From Gelidibacter pelagius (GTDB lineage Bacteria > Bacteroidota > Bacteroidia > Flavobacteriales > Flavobacteriaceae), in the NCBI RefSeq assembly GCF_017581925.1, contig NZ_JAGEVG010000009.1, positions 117,324 to 181,323 on the forward strand: 64,000 nt of DNA. Reading direction: 5' to 3'. The notes beneath the pieces were generated by a model, which saw nothing but the letters and a program-made list of their open reading frames with translations, was not told the origin of the DNA and searched no databases. Numbering within the stretch: position 1 is the stretch's first letter; each line of letters begins with the position of its first letter. The position numbers were made by a program, and so were the translations under genes. Below, piece after piece: positions 1 through 9,926 of the stretch.

Positions 1-2640
1 ATAATCAGGCAATACAGAACCCAAGTTTTGAACAGTTTTAGTTTCTTGATAAAGTCCATTTGATCCCACTACGCGGTTTCCGTTATCATCATAAACAAAA
101 TCGGTACCTCTAATGACACCGTAAGGTTCGCCAACAACAGCATTTAATGTGACACCGTTGAAAGGGAAACGTGCGAGTTCGAGAGAATTTACGCCTGGTA
201 ATAGTTCTAAAAGCTTGTTTTTGTTTTTTGAAAAATTCCAAGTTACTGTCCAATCAAAATCATCCGTTCTTATCGGAGAGACGTTAAGTAAGACTTCAAT
301 ACCTTTGTTTTCCAATTTACCAGCATTCGCAACTGTCGAGGTATATCCTGTAGCAGCGTCAACTTGAACTGGAGTAATCAAATCTTCAGTAAGTTCGTCG
401 TAATAAGTGATGTCAAAGTTGATTCTGTTGTTAAGAAAGCCCATTTCCAGACCCACTTCCCAAGTAGTCTTGTTTTCAGGTTTTAGATTTGGATTGTTGT
501 TCTTGCTTGGTTGGGAAAAACGAGGTTCTCCGTTAAATACCGGTCTGTCATCAAAAACATTCCTTAATTGGTAAGGATCAGTGTCACTACCTACTTCAGC
601 ATAACCCCCTCGTACTTTACCAAAGGCAAGCCAGTTGGCGTTAATTAGCTGAGAAAAAACAACACTACCAGATACTGAAGGGTAAAAGAAAGAGTTGTGT
701 GCCGCCGGAAGTGTGGACGACCAGTCATTACGTCCTGTTACAGTTAAATAATACGTGTTATCGTACCCAAAGGATGCAGATCCAAAGACACTCTCAATCT
801 TTCTTTCAGAATCGTAGTCGTTTACGAAAGGGTTTGACTTAGAGTTGCTAATATTGTAAATGCCATCTACTACAAGACCGCCGTTGGTTTCTCCAGATAA
901 TGAGTGGTATTCATTAACTCTTTTGTTGGCACCAACAAAGGCGTTAATGTTTAATTTATCGTTTATGAAATTATTGTCATAATGGAGTAAAGCTTCGTAA
1001 TTAATCTCTGAGAAATCACGATCAATTTCGTAGTAACCAGACTCTCCTTGAGATCCTATTGCGGTTCTATCACTTCTTCTATCATCATAGTTGTCGGTAT
1101 AAATTTTACCTGTTACGAAAAGTTCGTCAGTAAAATTATACTTCAATCCTACATCTCCAAAATACCTTGACCTTTTATCTTGTGAAGTGTTTTTATTTAT
1201 CGTCCAATACGGGTTGTCTGTGTATCTTACAGTAGCATCATTATATGCTGTTCTGTTCCAAGAACGCTGAGTTCCATCAGGTAGCATATATTTTTTTAAA
1301 CGCTCCATATCCAATGATGTTTGGCCAAATTGGAAAAACTGCTGAATGACACCAGCACCAGTATAACCAATTGAAGGACGATTGAAACCATCAGTTACCG
1401 TAAAGTTAATACCGGCATTGACTTCTAATCTATCGGTGATTTTTGCAGACCCATTAAAGTTTAATGATGTTTTGTCAAGTGATGAATTAGGTACAATTCC
1501 CGTTTGTTGTGTATTGTTAATCGATAACCTCATTTGAGATTTTTCAGATCCAGTTGAAAAAGCCACACCATTATTATAGGACATCCCTGTATTGAAGAAG
1601 TCCTCGCGGTCATATTTAGGATATACCCATGCACGCGGATTCAAATAATCTTCTGGAAATTCAGGATCAAATGCATCCCAATGTAATACTCTACGATTAG
1701 GATCGTAAGCTGGTCCCCATGATTCATCGGTGGCGTAATCTACAATGTCGTAGGTTTGTCCATTGATGGTCGCTTGTGCAAAATCTGAGGCTCCACTACC
1801 TCCACCGTAAAGTTTTTGAACTTTCGGGATGATGCTGATAGACTCAAAACTGATTCCAGAGTTGAATGTAATTTCAGATTTACCTGATTTACCTGATTTG
1901 GTAGTAATAAGAATCGCTCCATTGTTTGCTCTATTACCGTATAATGCTGCTGCAGCACCACCTTTAAGAACGTTCATGGAAGCAATGTCATCAGGGTTGA
2001 TATCAAAACCAGTATCTCCATAATCGACACCTCCGCCTCCAGTTTGAGTTCCAGTAGAATTATAGTTACTGTTATCCAATGGGATACCATCTACTACAAT
2101 TAATGGACGGTTGTTTTGGGTGATCGAACCGATACCTCTTAGAACAATTCGCGTTGAACCTCCTAAGTTACCTGATGGCGAACTGATTTGAACACCTGCG
2201 ACTTTACCGCTTAAAGCGCCAAGTGCATTTGCGTTTCTCGACTCAACGAGTTCTTCACCAGCAATTTGTTGGGTAGAATACCCCAATGATTTTTTCTCTC
2301 TCGAAATACCCAATGCCGTTACAACTACTTCATCAAGCATTGCAGCGTCTTCCTGCATAGTAACGTTAAGTGTATTTGACGCCCCAACGGTAATTTCTTG
2401 GGATTTTAGCCCGATATAGGTGAAAGAGAGAACATCACCTGTATCAGCATTAATGGAGTATTTTCCATCAAAATCTGATTGTGTACCTGTTGTGGTTCCC
2501 TTTACAATAATGTTAACTCCGGGAAGCGGCAGACCTGACTGGTCCGTTATGGTTCCCGAAACCACTTTGTCTTGCGCATACAACGTATGTGCGACTAACA
2601 CTACCAAGAGTGTTAGAATTACACGAAATTGTGTTCTCAT
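1..2640 (-). CDS. SusC/RagA-family TonB-dependent outer membrane receptor, C-terminal part missing
   Basis: An open frame of 880 codons runs leftward from the ATG at 2640 to the window edge with no stop, so the C-terminal part of the barrel lies outside. It begins with a signal peptide (MRTQFRVILTLLVVLVAHT, cleavage near YAQ). Next comes a carboxypeptidase-regulatory-like domain (GTITDQSGLPLPGVNIIVKG, then SDFDGKY), the region leading to the plug (DEVVVTALG), and a plug with VVDGIPLDNS and LKGGAAAALYGNRANNG. The rest is aromatic-rich barrel. Such receptors import oligosaccharides or peptides together with a SusD lipoprotein, and a susD partner would be expected just beyond the left edge. Substrate cannot be told from sequence. 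No exact TAnnTTTG element is present in the 265 bp upstream. Confidence 0.95.
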   Translation of the reverse strand, partial: MRTQFRVILTLLVVLVAHTLYAQDKVVSGTITDQSGLPLPGVNIIVKGTTTGTQSDFDGKYSINADTGDVLSFTYIGLKSQEITVGASNTLNVTMQEDAAMLDEVVVTALGISREKKSLGYSTQQIAGEELVESRNANALGALSGKVAGVQISSPSGNLGGSTRIVLRGIGSITQNNRPLIVVDGIPLDNSNYNSTGTQTGGGGVDYGDTGFDINPDDIASMNVLKGGAAAALYGNRANNGAILITTKSGKSGKSEITFNSGISFESISIIPKVQKLYGGGSGASDFAQATINGQTYDIVDYATDESWGPAYDPNRRVLHWDAFDPEFPEDYLNPRAWVYPKYDREDFFNTGMSYNNGVAFSTGSEKSQMRLSINNTQQTGIVPNSSLDKTSLNFNGSAKITDRLEVNAGINFTVTDGFNRPSIGYTGAGVIQQFFQFGQTSLDMERLKKYMLPDGTQRSWNRTAYNDATVRYTDNPYWTINKNTSQDKRSRYFGDVGLKYNFTDELFVTGKIYTDNYDDRRSDRTAIGSQGESGYYEIDRDFSEINYEALLHYDNNFINDKLNINAFVGANKRVNEYHSLSGETNGGLVVDGIYNISNSKSNPFVNDYDSERKIESVFGSASFGYDNTYYLTVTGRNDWSSTLPAAHNSFFYPSVSGSVVFSQLINANWLAFGKVRGGYAEVGSDTDPYQLRNVFDDRPVFNGEPRFSQPSKNNNPNLKPENKTTWEVGLEMGFLNNRINFDITYYDELTEDLITPVQVDAATGYTSTVANAGKLENKGIEVLLNVSPIRTDDFDWTVTWNFSKNKNKLLELLPGVNSLELARFPFNGVTLNAVVGEPYGVIRGTDFVYDDNGNRVVGSNGLYQETKTVQNLGSVLPDY

Positions 2641-2905
2641 ATTTAAATTAATTTGAATTAGCCTGGTTCAAAAGTCCTAATAAAAAGTTAAAAAACCAAT
2701 TAAAACTTCGGGGAATTTTAAATTAATCTAAATAAAATTATTTACGGTATTGATCTTCAAAGATTTATATTAACTAAATCGATTGAGATAGTACGTTTCG
2801 ATTACATTGAAGAGAGGAGGGGCTTGATAATGATGTTTTTTTATAGAACATTTGGTTCAAACGAAGCTGGATCAAATCAAGAAGAAATTTTACAGTAAGA
2901 AAATA

Positions 2906-4606
2906 TTAAAAAGTTGCCGACAGACTGATATGAATTTTAGAATTTGACAGCTTAATACTTTGATTTTCTGAACTGCCATTACTATAGTTCAATTTAAAAA
3001 GCCCAGCTTGTGTGAGCACTCCAAATCCAAAACCTAATCCTAAGAGTTTGCTTTTCAGATCAAGGATCTGATTTTCGTAATAGGCGAGGTCGATAATGGA
3101 ATTAACATAGAGATTGCTCGAGACTTTATATCGATACTCTGTATTGAATACGGCATATAAATTGGCTGTCAAGCTATTTTCTTCAAAGCCTCTTATGGAG
3201 TTAATCCCCCCAAACCGAAATAATTCGTTTTCAATATATGTATCCGAATCTAAAATCGCAGCACTGACCTGACCATAAATACTATTCCTGAGATTAAGAT
3301 TGACTATTTTAAAACTGTTCAATTCCAGTTTAGTTTGTGATTGACCAATGTCTTCAATGGTTCTTTTGCCCATTCCCGCAGATATGTCAAACTGAAAGTT
3401 GACAGGAAACAACTTATCATAGCGTTGTGGTCTTATATGAATATAACTGAGGTTGTAAAATGTCGATTTAAAATCGTTAATAGTCAAATTAAGGTTGTCC
3501 AATAAATTGGTAGATGCCTGTGTATTGATGCCCAATGCCAGGCTGTTTTTTGGATCGAATTGATAATCCATTTTGGCAAACTGGGTTGTGGTAACAAAAG
3601 AAGAATCCTTTTTGAAAATATTGAGGCCCAGTTGCAACCCTATTGGAGACCCAAATAAATAGGGAAGTTTTGCTTTGACATCAAAAGTCTTTTGCTCACT
3701 TTCGTCACTTTTATAGAGCAATCGGAGTGATTCACCGTAATTGAGATTGTTGATCAGGTGGAGATTGAGGTAGCCATCAAACTCTAGTTTATCGGTATCG
3801 GTGTTTGTGCCAAAACCCAAGAATCCATCAAACGTATTGCTTTTTTGTTTTTCTACATATATATATAGTAAGGTCGAATCTTTAGTGAAAAGTATTTCAG
3901 GATCTTTTATTTGGGCGGCAAACTGTAAATTCTCTAAAGCCTCCGTTTTTTCTCTTATGGTTTTTAAATTGAAGGCTTGCTTGCTTTTAATCTTTAGGTA
4001 GCGCTTTACATAAGGTTTTGGGAATTTATCGTAGCCTTTAACAATAACGGTATCGATTGTTCTTTGCAGTTGTGCTACAATGTTTAAGTCGGCATATAAA
4101 ACACCTGCCTCTTTTCTGATATTGGTAAGTTGAAGTTTAGAAAAAGGATCTCCTGTGTTTGCAATCTCAGCGTTCAATGTTTTAAGGGATGCTTCCAGGG
4201 AATTAATTTCAACTTCGAAATAGTTTTCCGTGATGACATTTGATACTAATTTCAGGATTTTTCGATTAAAACCAGTGTCAAAATGAATTCTGGCCGTTGT
4301 ATAGCGTTTGCCTAAAATATATGTGGCGACAAAAGATGAGTCGTTGACTTTTTTTAAATCGAGAAACTCACTTTCCAAATAACCTAAATGGGATAAGGAA
4401 TTTGCTATTGAATTGACCTCCAATTCAAGTGAATTAAAGTCGCTAAACCTCTGTTGGTAGCCCAAAGCGTCAAGTATGATTGTTGCATCCTCATTGGCCC
4501 CGAGAGCTTTTAACTCTAAAGATTGAGCTAAAAGGTTTGAAGTGGATAGCCATCCGACAAGAAATATGAAAGCGGTTGTTTTTAAGGTCATGTTAAGCTT
4601 AAACAT
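2906..4606 (-). CDS. Omp85/BamA-TamA-like outer membrane protein with POTRA-like N-terminus
   Basis: About 566 residues. An N-terminal signal peptide (MTLKTTAFIFLVGWLSTSN) is followed by about 200 residues resembling POTRA repeats (IDTVIVKGYDKFPKPYVKRY) and a C-terminal beta-barrel rich in alternating aromatic residues that ends in a final strand with terminal F. FGGINSIRGFEENSL near the C-terminus matches the conserved loop-6 (V/I)RGF motif of Omp85 proteins. The frame could be extended to a TTG at 4612, but that TTG is the end of a TAGCTTTG promoter element, so the ATG at 4606, or the one at 4591, is the better start. Role: insertion or translocation of proteins in the outer membrane is the family function; the substrate is unknown. 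No patatin or other extra domain is seen. Confidence 0.8.
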   Translation of the reverse strand: MFKLNMTLKTTAFIFLVGWLSTSNLLAQSLELKALGANEDATIILDALGYQQRFSDFNSLELEVNSIANSLSHLGYLESEFLDLKKVNDSSFVATYILGKRYTTARIHFDTGFNRKILKLVSNVITENYFEVEINSLEASLKTLNAEIANTGDPFSKLQLTNIRKEAGVLYADLNIVAQLQRTIDTVIVKGYDKFPKPYVKRYLKIKSKQAFNLKTIREKTEALENLQFAAQIKDPEILFTKDSTLLYIYVEKQKSNTFDGFLGFGTNTDTDKLEFDGYLNLHLINNLNYGESLRLLYKSDESEQKTFDVKAKLPYLFGSPIGLQLGLNIFKKDSSFVTTTQFAKMDYQFDPKNSLALGINTQASTNLLDNLNLTINDFKSTFYNLSYIHIRPQRYDKLFPVNFQFDISAGMGKRTIEDIGQSQTKLELNSFKIVNLNLRNSIYGQVSAAILDSDTYIENELFRFGGINSIRGFEENSLTANLYAVFNTEYRYKVSSNLYVNSIIDLAYYENQILDLKSKLLGLGFGFGVLTQAGLFKLNYSNGSSENQSIKLSNSKIHISLSATF

Positions 4607-4609
4607 CTT

Positions 4610-4617
4610 CAAAGCTA
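4610..4617 (-). promoter_or_regulatory. Bacteroidota -7 element TAGCTTTG for the Omp85-like gene
   Basis: The minus strand reads TAGCTTTG, an exact TAnnTTTG match, directly in front of the gene. The expected transcription start, about 7 bases further on, falls on the ATG at 4604-4606. No convincing TTTG -33 box is seen. Confidence 0.5.
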
Positions 4618-4690
4618 ACGGAAATTTTTGTCTAAAAATATGTACTATGTTAAATAAATGGTCAAAGATTTAAAAATTAATCACTTTACA

Positions 4691-4721
4691 TTTGAAAAAA
4701 AGAAATTATTTTCTACCTTTG
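4691..4721 (+). promoter_or_regulatory. Promoter of the str/S10/spc ribosomal protein operon
   Basis: TTTG at 4691-4694 and TACCTTTG at 4714-4721 are separated by 19 bases. This matches the Bacteroidota sigma-factor consensus TTTG-N19-TAnnTTTG. It is the only strong promoter I see before the long run of ribosomal genes, about 45 bases upstream of the rpsL start. Confidence 0.85.
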
Positions 4722-4765
4722 CAGCCCTCAAAAGCGAGGAGTAAAATAAATTTATATAGAAATAT

Positions 4766-5140
4766 ATGCCAACAATTTCACAATTAGTACGAAAAGGAAG
4801 AACCAAAATAACCAAGAAGAGTAAATCGGTTGCCCTTGATTCGTGTCCACAAAGACGTGGTGTGTGTACTCGTGTTTACACGACGACACCTAAGAAACCT
4901 AACTCAGCAATGCGTAAGGTAGCAAGGGTTCGTTTGACAAACGGAAACGAGGTCAACGCATACATCGGCGGCGAAGGTCACAATCTACAGGAGCACTCGA
5001 TAGTATTGGTTAGAGGTGGAAGGGTAAAAGATTTGCCAGGAGTTAGATATCACATCGTTCGTGGTGCCTTAGACACCGCAGGTGTTACAGGTAGAACACA
5101 ACGTAGATCTAAATACGGAACAAAACGCCCTAAAAAGTAA
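4766..5140 (+). CDS. rpsL: 30S ribosomal protein uS12
   Basis: 124 residues, normal length for bacterial S12. It contains the invariant decoding-centre segments [19 protein letters not shown] and [19 protein letters not shown], with the wild-type lysines in PKKPNS that classically mutate in streptomycin resistance. S12 sits at the A site of the small subunit and controls decoding accuracy. It is the first gene of the operon after the promoter at 4691-4721. The bases before the ATG are A/T only, with no Shine-Dalgarno motif. Confidence 0.99.
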   Translation: MPTISQLVRKGRTKITKKSKSVALDSCPQRRGVCTRVYTTTPKKPNSAMRKVARVRLTNGNEVNAYIGGEGHNLQEHSIVLVRGGRVKDLPGVRYHIVRGALDTAGVTGRTQRRSKYGTKRPKK

Positions 5141-5233
5141 AACAAGTTAGGTGTTATGAGTTATGAGTTATGAGTGCGTTTGCCTCAATCTCTAACCTCT
5201 GACGACTAATAACTAAAAACTTAAGAAGAAGAC
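5141..5233 (+). repeat. rpsL-rpsG spacer with a heptamer tandem repeat
   Basis: GTTATGA is repeated three times in register at 5153-5173. After it come looser words (CTCAATCTCTAACCTCT, GACTAATAACTAAAAAC). The spacer is 93 bases, whereas most gaps in this operon are 2-20 bases. No coding potential is seen. Confidence 0.6.
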
Positions 5234-5710
5234 ATGAGAAAAAGAGCAGCAAAAAAGAGACCGCTTTTACCAGATCCACGTTTTAACGACCAGTTAGTAA
5301 CTCGTTTCGTTAACATGATGATGTGGGATGGAAAGAAGTCTGTGGCATTTAAAGTATTTTATGATGCAATTGACATTGTAGAATCAAAGAAAACTGACGA
5401 AGAAAAAACAGCCTTGGAAACATGGAAAGATGCTTTATCTAACGTAATGCCTCACGTAGAAGTACGTAGTCGTCGTGTTGGAGGTGCAACATTCCAAATT
5501 CCAATGCAGATTCGTCCAGACCGTAAAGTATCTACAGCCATGAAATGGATGATCAGTTACTCACGAAAAAGAAATGAAAAATCTATGCCAGCAAAACTTG
5601 CAGCTGAAATTTTAGCCGCAGCCAAAGAAGAAGGTGCTGCCGTTAAAAAACGTATGGATACACATAAAATGGCAGAAGCTAACAAAGCATTCTCACACTT
5701 TAGATTCTAA
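5234..5710 (+). CDS. rpsG: 30S ribosomal protein uS7
   Basis: 158 residues, usual length. The N-terminus [17 protein letters not shown] and the segments [18 protein letters not shown] and [12 protein letters not shown] are diagnostic of S7, the primary 16S 3'-domain binder that starts head assembly and contacts E-site tRNA. fusA starts 3 bases after the stop. A purine-rich AAGAAGAAGAC lies before the ATG but is not a canonical Shine-Dalgarno motif. Confidence 0.99.
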   Translation: MRKRAAKKRPLLPDPRFNDQLVTRFVNMMMWDGKKSVAFKVFYDAIDIVESKKTDEEKTALETWKDALSNVMPHVEVRSRRVGGATFQIPMQIRPDRKVSTAMKWMISYSRKRNEKSMPAKLAAEILAAAKEEGAAVKKRMDTHKMAEANKAFSHFRF

Positions 5711-5713
5711 AAC

Positions 5714-7840
5714 ATGGCAAGAGACTTATTACTTACAAGAAATATAGGAATTGCAGCACATATTGATGCTGGAAAAACAACAACAACAGAACGTATCTTA
5801 TTTTATACCGGTGTCAACCATAAATTAGGTGAAACTCACGAAGGATCATCTACTATGGACTGGATGGAGCAAGAAGCAGAGAGAGGTATTACCATTACTT
5901 CAGCTGCAACGACTTGTGATTGGGTATTTCCAAAAGAAAATGGAGAGCCAACAGAAGATGCTCAAAGCTATCACTTTAATATTATTGACACTCCAGGTCA
6001 CGTTGATTTTACGGTTGAAGTAAACCGTTCATTACGTGTTCTTGATGGCTTGGTGTTCTTGTTTAGTGCAGTTGATGGTGTTGAACCGCAATCTGAAACT
6101 AACTGGAGACTTGCCGATAACTATAAAGTTCCAAGAATTGGGTTTGTTAACAAAATGGACCGTCAAGGTGCCAACTTTTTAGAGGTTAACAAACAGGTTA
6201 AAGAAATGCTCGGATCTAATGCAGTGCCAATTGTATTGCCTATTGGAGACGAGGGTGATTTTAGAGGTGTTGTTGATTTAGTGAGAAATAGAGCTGTAGT
6301 TTGGCACGATGAAAACTTTGGTGCTACTTATGATGTGGTGCCTATTCCTGAAGAGATGAAGGAAGAGGTTCGTGAATACAGAGCTTTATTAATAGAAGAA
6401 GTAGCGAGTTACGACGAAAACTTATTAGAGAAATTCATGGAAGATGAAGACTCTATTACAGAAGTAGAAGTACATGCTGCATTAAGAGCTGCCGTTATGG
6501 ATATGGCCATTATCCCAATGATATGTGGGTCATCATTCAAAAACAAAGGAGTTCAATTTTTATTGGATGCTGTTTGTCGCTACCTACCTTCTCCAATGGA
6601 TAGAGAAAGTGTAATTGGAGTCAATCCAGATACGGAAAAAGAAGAAAGACGTAAACCAAGTGTGAAGGAGCCATTTGCTGCTTTGGCATTTAAGATTGCT
6701 ACAGATCCTTTTGTAGGTCGTTTGGCATTCTTTAGAGTTTATTCTGGACGTTTAGATGCTGGTTCTTATATCTTGAACAACCGTTCAGGTAAAAAAGAAC
6801 GTATCTCACGTATCTACCAAATGCACTCCAACAAGCAAAATGCACTTGATTATATCGAGGCAGGAGATATTGGAGCTGCAGTAGGATTTAAAGATATCAA
6901 GACTGGTGATACCATGTCTGATGAAAAACATCCAATTGTTTTAGAGTCTATGGACTTCCCAGATCCAGTTATTGGTATCGCTGTGGAACCAAAAACTAAA
7001 GCTGATGTTGATAAAATGGGTATGGCTTTGGCTAAGTTGGCTGAAGAAGATCCAACGTTTACAGTAAGAACTGATGAGGCATCAGGACAGACGATTATTT
7101 CTGGAATGGGTGAGCTTCACTTAGATATTATTGTTGACCGTATGCGTCGTGAGTTCAAAGTTGAAGTCAACCAAGGTGCACCACAAGTTGAATATAAAGA
7201 AGCTATTACCAAAGCGGCACAGCACAGAGAAGTTTATAAAAAACAATCTGGTGGTCGTGGTAAGTTTGCTGATATCCAATTCACATTGGAGCCAGCTGAT
7301 GAAGGTAAAGTAGGATTGGAGTTTATTTCTGCTATTAAAGGTGGTAACGTTCCTAAGGAATTTATCCCATCTATTGAAAAAGGATTTAAACAAGCTATGG
7401 TCAACGGCCCATTGGCAGGCTACGAAGTTGATGCTATGAAAGTAACATTGACAGATGGTTCTTACCATGATGTCGATTCTGATCAACTATCATTTGAATT
7501 GGCTGCAAGAATCGGATTTAGAAATGCTGCAAAAGCTGCTAAAGCTGTGATCATGGAACCAATCATGAAAATTGAGGTGATCACACCAGAAGAAAACATG
7601 GGTGACATTGTAGGAGATTTGAACCGTCGTAGAGGACAAATGAGTGACATGGGTGACAGAGCTGGAGCTAAAACTGTTAAAGCAACTGTGCCATTATCTG
7701 AAATGTTTGGTTATGTAACTACATTAAGAACATTGTCTTCAGGTCGTGCAACATCAACAATGGAATTTTCACATTATGCTGAAACACCTTCTAATATATC
7801 TGAAGAAGTGATTAAAGCAGCTAAAGGCGTCGAAGCTTAA
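5714..7840 (+). CDS. fusA: Translation elongation factor G
   Basis: 708 residues, full-length EF-G. The GTPase domain shows the P-loop [15 protein letters not shown] near residue 20, switch [10 protein letters not shown] and the guanine-specificity motif NKMDR. Domains II-V follow ([20 protein letters not shown], then the C-terminal [16 protein letters not shown]). It drives GTP-dependent translocation on the ribosome. It sits between rpsG and rpsJ. No tuf gene is adjacent, unlike the classical enterobacterial str operon. Confidence 0.99.
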   Translation: MARDLLLTRNIGIAAHIDAGKTTTTERILFYTGVNHKLGETHEGSSTMDWMEQEAERGITITSAATTCDWVFPKENGEPTEDAQSYHFNIIDTPGHVDFTVEVNRSLRVLDGLVFLFSAVDGVEPQSETNWRLADNYKVPRIGFVNKMDRQGANFLEVNKQVKEMLGSNAVPIVLPIGDEGDFRGVVDLVRNRAVVWHDENFGATYDVVPIPEEMKEEVREYRALLIEEVASYDENLLEKFMEDEDSITEVEVHAALRAAVMDMAIIPMICGSSFKNKGVQFLLDAVCRYLPSPMDRESVIGVNPDTEKEERRKPSVKEPFAALAFKIATDPFVGRLAFFRVYSGRLDAGSYILNNRSGKKERISRIYQMHSNKQNALDYIEAGDIGAAVGFKDIKTGDTMSDEKHPIVLESMDFPDPVIGIAVEPKTKADVDKMGMALAKLAEEDPTFTVRTDEASGQTIISGMGELHLDIIVDRMRREFKVEVNQGAPQVEYKEAITKAAQHREVYKKQSGGRGKFADIQFTLEPADEGKVGLEFISAIKGGNVPKEFIPSIEKGFKQAMVNGPLAGYEVDAMKVTLTDGSYHDVDSDQLSFELAARIGFRNAAKAAKAVIMEPIMKIEVITPEENMGDIVGDLNRRRGQMSDMGDRAGAKTVKATVPLSEMFGYVTTLRTLSSGRATSTMEFSHYAETPSNISEEVIKAAKGVEA

Positions 7841-7851
7841 ATTATAAGAAA

Positions 7852-8157
7852 ATGAGTCAAAAAATCAGAATAAAGCTAAAATCATACGATCACAGTTTAG
7901 TAGACAAATCTGCTGACAAGATTGTGAAAACAGTAAAAAGTACAGGCGCAGTTGTAACGGGACCAATTCCATTACCAACACACAAGAAAATTTTCACTGT
8001 ACTACGTTCTCCACACGTCAACAAGAAAGCTAGAGAGCAGTTCCAATTAAGTTCATACAAAAGACTTTTGGACATCTATAGTTCTTCATCAAAAACTATT
8101 GATGCTTTGATGAAGCTTGAATTGCCAAGTGGTGTAGAAGTAGAGATCAAGGTATAG
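7852..8157 (+). CDS. rpsJ: 30S ribosomal protein uS10
   Basis: 101 residues. It has the S10 signature regions [17 protein letters not shown] and [21 protein letters not shown]10 is a head protein of the 30S subunit and, as NusE, also takes part in antitermination complexes. It starts 11 bases after fusA, which fuses the str and S10 clusters. It is followed by an unusually long 218-base spacer full of palindromes before rplC. Confidence 0.99.
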   Translation: MSQKIRIKLKSYDHSLVDKSADKIVKTVKSTGAVVTGPIPLPTHKKIFTVLRSPHVNKKAREQFQLSSYKRLLDIYSSSSKTIDALMKLELPSGVEVEIKV

Positions 8158-8375
8158 AGACGCAATTTTTTGCGTCTGAACAAAGAAAGGCGCAATGCAT
8201 CGCGCTTCAACATGTCCTAAGCTGCGGGCGAGGGAAAAACGGTAAAAATACATTCAGGGCTGAAGTATTTTCGGCCCTGAGTATTTTGGATCCGTACGGA
8301 CAAGTCGCGACTTGTCCGTACAAGCAAGCAAAAATTAAATAGTAAGTAATTAATAATAATCAATAAATAATAATT
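8158..8375 (+). repeat. Cluster of palindromes in the rpsJ-rplC spacer
   Basis: Four hairpin-forming units lie in tandem. One is AGACGCAA/TTGCGTCT at 8158-8177, starting at the base after the rpsJ stop. A weaker GCGC...GCGC element lies at about 8188-8207. TCAGGGC(t)GAA/TTC(g)GCCCTGA lies at 8254-8280 with a 5-base loop. A perfect 28-base palindrome lies at 8294-8321. None is followed by a good T-tract. The last 50 bases before rplC are nearly pure A/T. It could be a stack of miniature palindromic repeats or a leader structure for the downstream genes; the sequence cannot decide. Confidence 0.7.
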
Positions 8376-8990
8376 ATGTCTGGGTTAATAGGAAAAAAGA
8401 TCGGTATGACCAGCATCTTTGATGAAAACGGGAAAAACATTCCTTGTACAGTAATCGAAGCTGGACCATGTATCGTTACCCAAGTCAGAACCGAAGAGGT
8501 TGACGGGTATAGTGCTCTTCAACTTGGTTTCGATGACAAGACAGAGAAAAGCGCCACAAAAGCTGAAGCAGGTCATGCTAAGAAAGCCGGTACTTCTGTT
8601 AAAAGAAAAGTCGTTGAATTCCAAGGGTTTGGAGGAGATTACAAATTAGGTGATGCTATCACTGTAGAACATTTCATCGAAGGTGAATATGTTGACATTG
8701 CAGGTACATCTAAAGGAAAAGGATTTCAAGGTGTCGTTAAGCGTCACGGATTTGGTGGTTCAGAAATGACCCACGGTCAGCAAAGTATGGGTAGAGCTCC
8801 TGGTTCTGTTGGTGCAGCTTCTTATCCTGGAAGAATATTCAAAGGAAAGAAGATGGCCGGAAGAATGGGTGGCGAAAGAGTGAATGTTGAAAATTTAAGA
8901 GTTTACAAGGTAGTTCCTGAAAAGAACTTATTGGTGGTCAAAGGATGTGTTCCTGGTCATAAGAACTCTTATGTAATTATTCAGAAATAA
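8376..8990 (+). CDS. rplC: 50S ribosomal protein uL3
   Basis: 204 residues, typical. It carries the L3 signature [21 protein letters not shown] and the RMGG region near the peptidyl-transferase loop. L3 is an early 23S binder in 50S assembly. The reading frame overlaps rplD by one base (TAATG at 8988-8992), so the two are probably translationally coupled. Confidence 0.99.
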   Translation: MSGLIGKKIGMTSIFDENGKNIPCTVIEAGPCIVTQVRTEEVDGYSALQLGFDDKTEKSATKAEAGHAKKAGTSVKRKVVEFQGFGGDYKLGDAITVEHFIEGEYVDIAGTSKGKGFQGVVKRHGFGGSEMTHGQQSMGRAPGSVGAASYPGRIFKGKKMAGRMGGERVNVENLRVYKVVPEKNLLVVKGCVPGHKNSYVIIQK

Positions 8991-9619
8991 TGAAAGTAGC
9001 AGTTGTAGATTTAAACGGAAAAGACACGGGTAGAAAGGTTGAGCTTTCTGCAGATGTGTTTGCTATTGAGCCTAATAATCATGCGGTTTACTTAGATGTT
9101 AAGCAATTTCTTGCTAACCAACGTCAAGGAACGCATAAGGCTAAGGAAAGAGCAGAAATCTCTGGAAGCACACGTAAGATAAAAAAACAGAAAGGTACAG
9201 GTACTGCACGTGCAGGATCTATCAAGTCTGGAATTTTTAGAGGTGGTGGACGAATGTTTGGTCCAAGGCCAAAAAACTATAGCTTCAAATTGAACAAAGG
9301 CCTTAAGCGTTTAGCGCGTAAATCAGCCTTAACAATGAAAGCTAATGACGAGGCAATCGTGGTAATGGAAGACTTCAATTTTGACTCCCCAAAAACCAAA
9401 AACTTCACTAACGTATTGAAAGCGTTGGGTGTTGAGAATAAAAAGTCTTTGTTTGTGTTGGGAGCGTCAAATAATAATGTATATTTGTCCTCACGTAATT
9501 TAAAAGGTTCTGACGTTATAATGAACTCAGAATTAAGCACTTACAAGATTTTAAATGCAAACAAATTAATCCTTTTGGAGAGCTCTTTAGAAGGAATTGA
9601 ATCGAATTTAAGTAAATAA
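8990..9619 (+). CDS. rplD: 50S ribosomal protein uL4
   Basis: 209 residues. The conserved loop that reaches the exit tunnel is present ([19 protein letters not shown], then [15 protein letters not shown]). L4 lines the polypeptide tunnel and represses the S10 operon in Escherichia coli. Whether that feedback exists here is unknown, and no E. coli-like S10 leader is recognisable upstream of rpsJ. The start codon overlaps the rplC stop. Confidence 0.99.
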   Translation: MKVAVVDLNGKDTGRKVELSADVFAIEPNNHAVYLDVKQFLANQRQGTHKAKERAEISGSTRKIKKQKGTGTARAGSIKSGIFRGGGRMFGPRPKNYSFKLNKGLKRLARKSALTMKANDEAIVVMEDFNFDSPKTKNFTNVLKALGVENKKSLFVLGASNNNVYLSSRNLKGSDVIMNSELSTYKILNANKLILLESSLEGIESNLSK

Positions 9620-9625
9620 GGAAAC

Positions 9626-9916
9626 ATGAGCATCTTAATTAAACCTATAATCACTGAAAAAGCGACAGCTAATAGCGAGTTAAATAACTGCTATAGCTTC
9701 CAAGTGAATACGAAGGCGAACAAGGTTGAAATAAAAAAAGCGGTGGAAGCTGCTTATGGCGTTTCCGTTGAAAAAGTTCGTACTATAAATGTCCGTCCAG
9801 ATAGAAGAACCCGTCACACAAAGACAGGTATTCAAAATGGTAAAACAAATGCTGTCAAAAAAGCAATTGTACAACTGGCGGAAGGGGAATCTATTGATTT
9901 ATACACTAACATGTAA
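9626..9916 (+). CDS. rplW: 50S ribosomal protein uL23
   Basis: 96 residues. It begins MSILIKPIITEKATANSE and contains NKVEIKKAVEAAYGVSVEKV and the basic loop RPDRRTRHTKTG, all typical of bacterial L23. L23 sits at the tunnel exit and is the docking point for trigger factor and SRP. It starts 6 bases after rplD. Confidence 0.99.
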   Translation: MSILIKPIITEKATANSELNNCYSFQVNTKANKVEIKKAVEAAYGVSVEKVRTINVRPDRRTRHTKTGIQNGKTNAVKKAIVQLAEGESIDLYTNM

Positions 9917-9926
9917 TTAAAGACAA

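Noticed and set aside
5153..5173. CRISPR-like repeats in spacers
   Set aside because: The units are only 6-16 bases in immediate tandem with no unique spacers between them and no cas genes.
7121..7486. Long frames opposite fusA, ftsH, ctlX and other genes
   Set aside because: They are shadows of strongly conserved genes on the other strand and show no domain of their own.
8294..8321. Perfect palindrome as a terminator of rpsJ
   Set aside because: No T-run follows on either strand and the operon continues with rplC in the conserved order.
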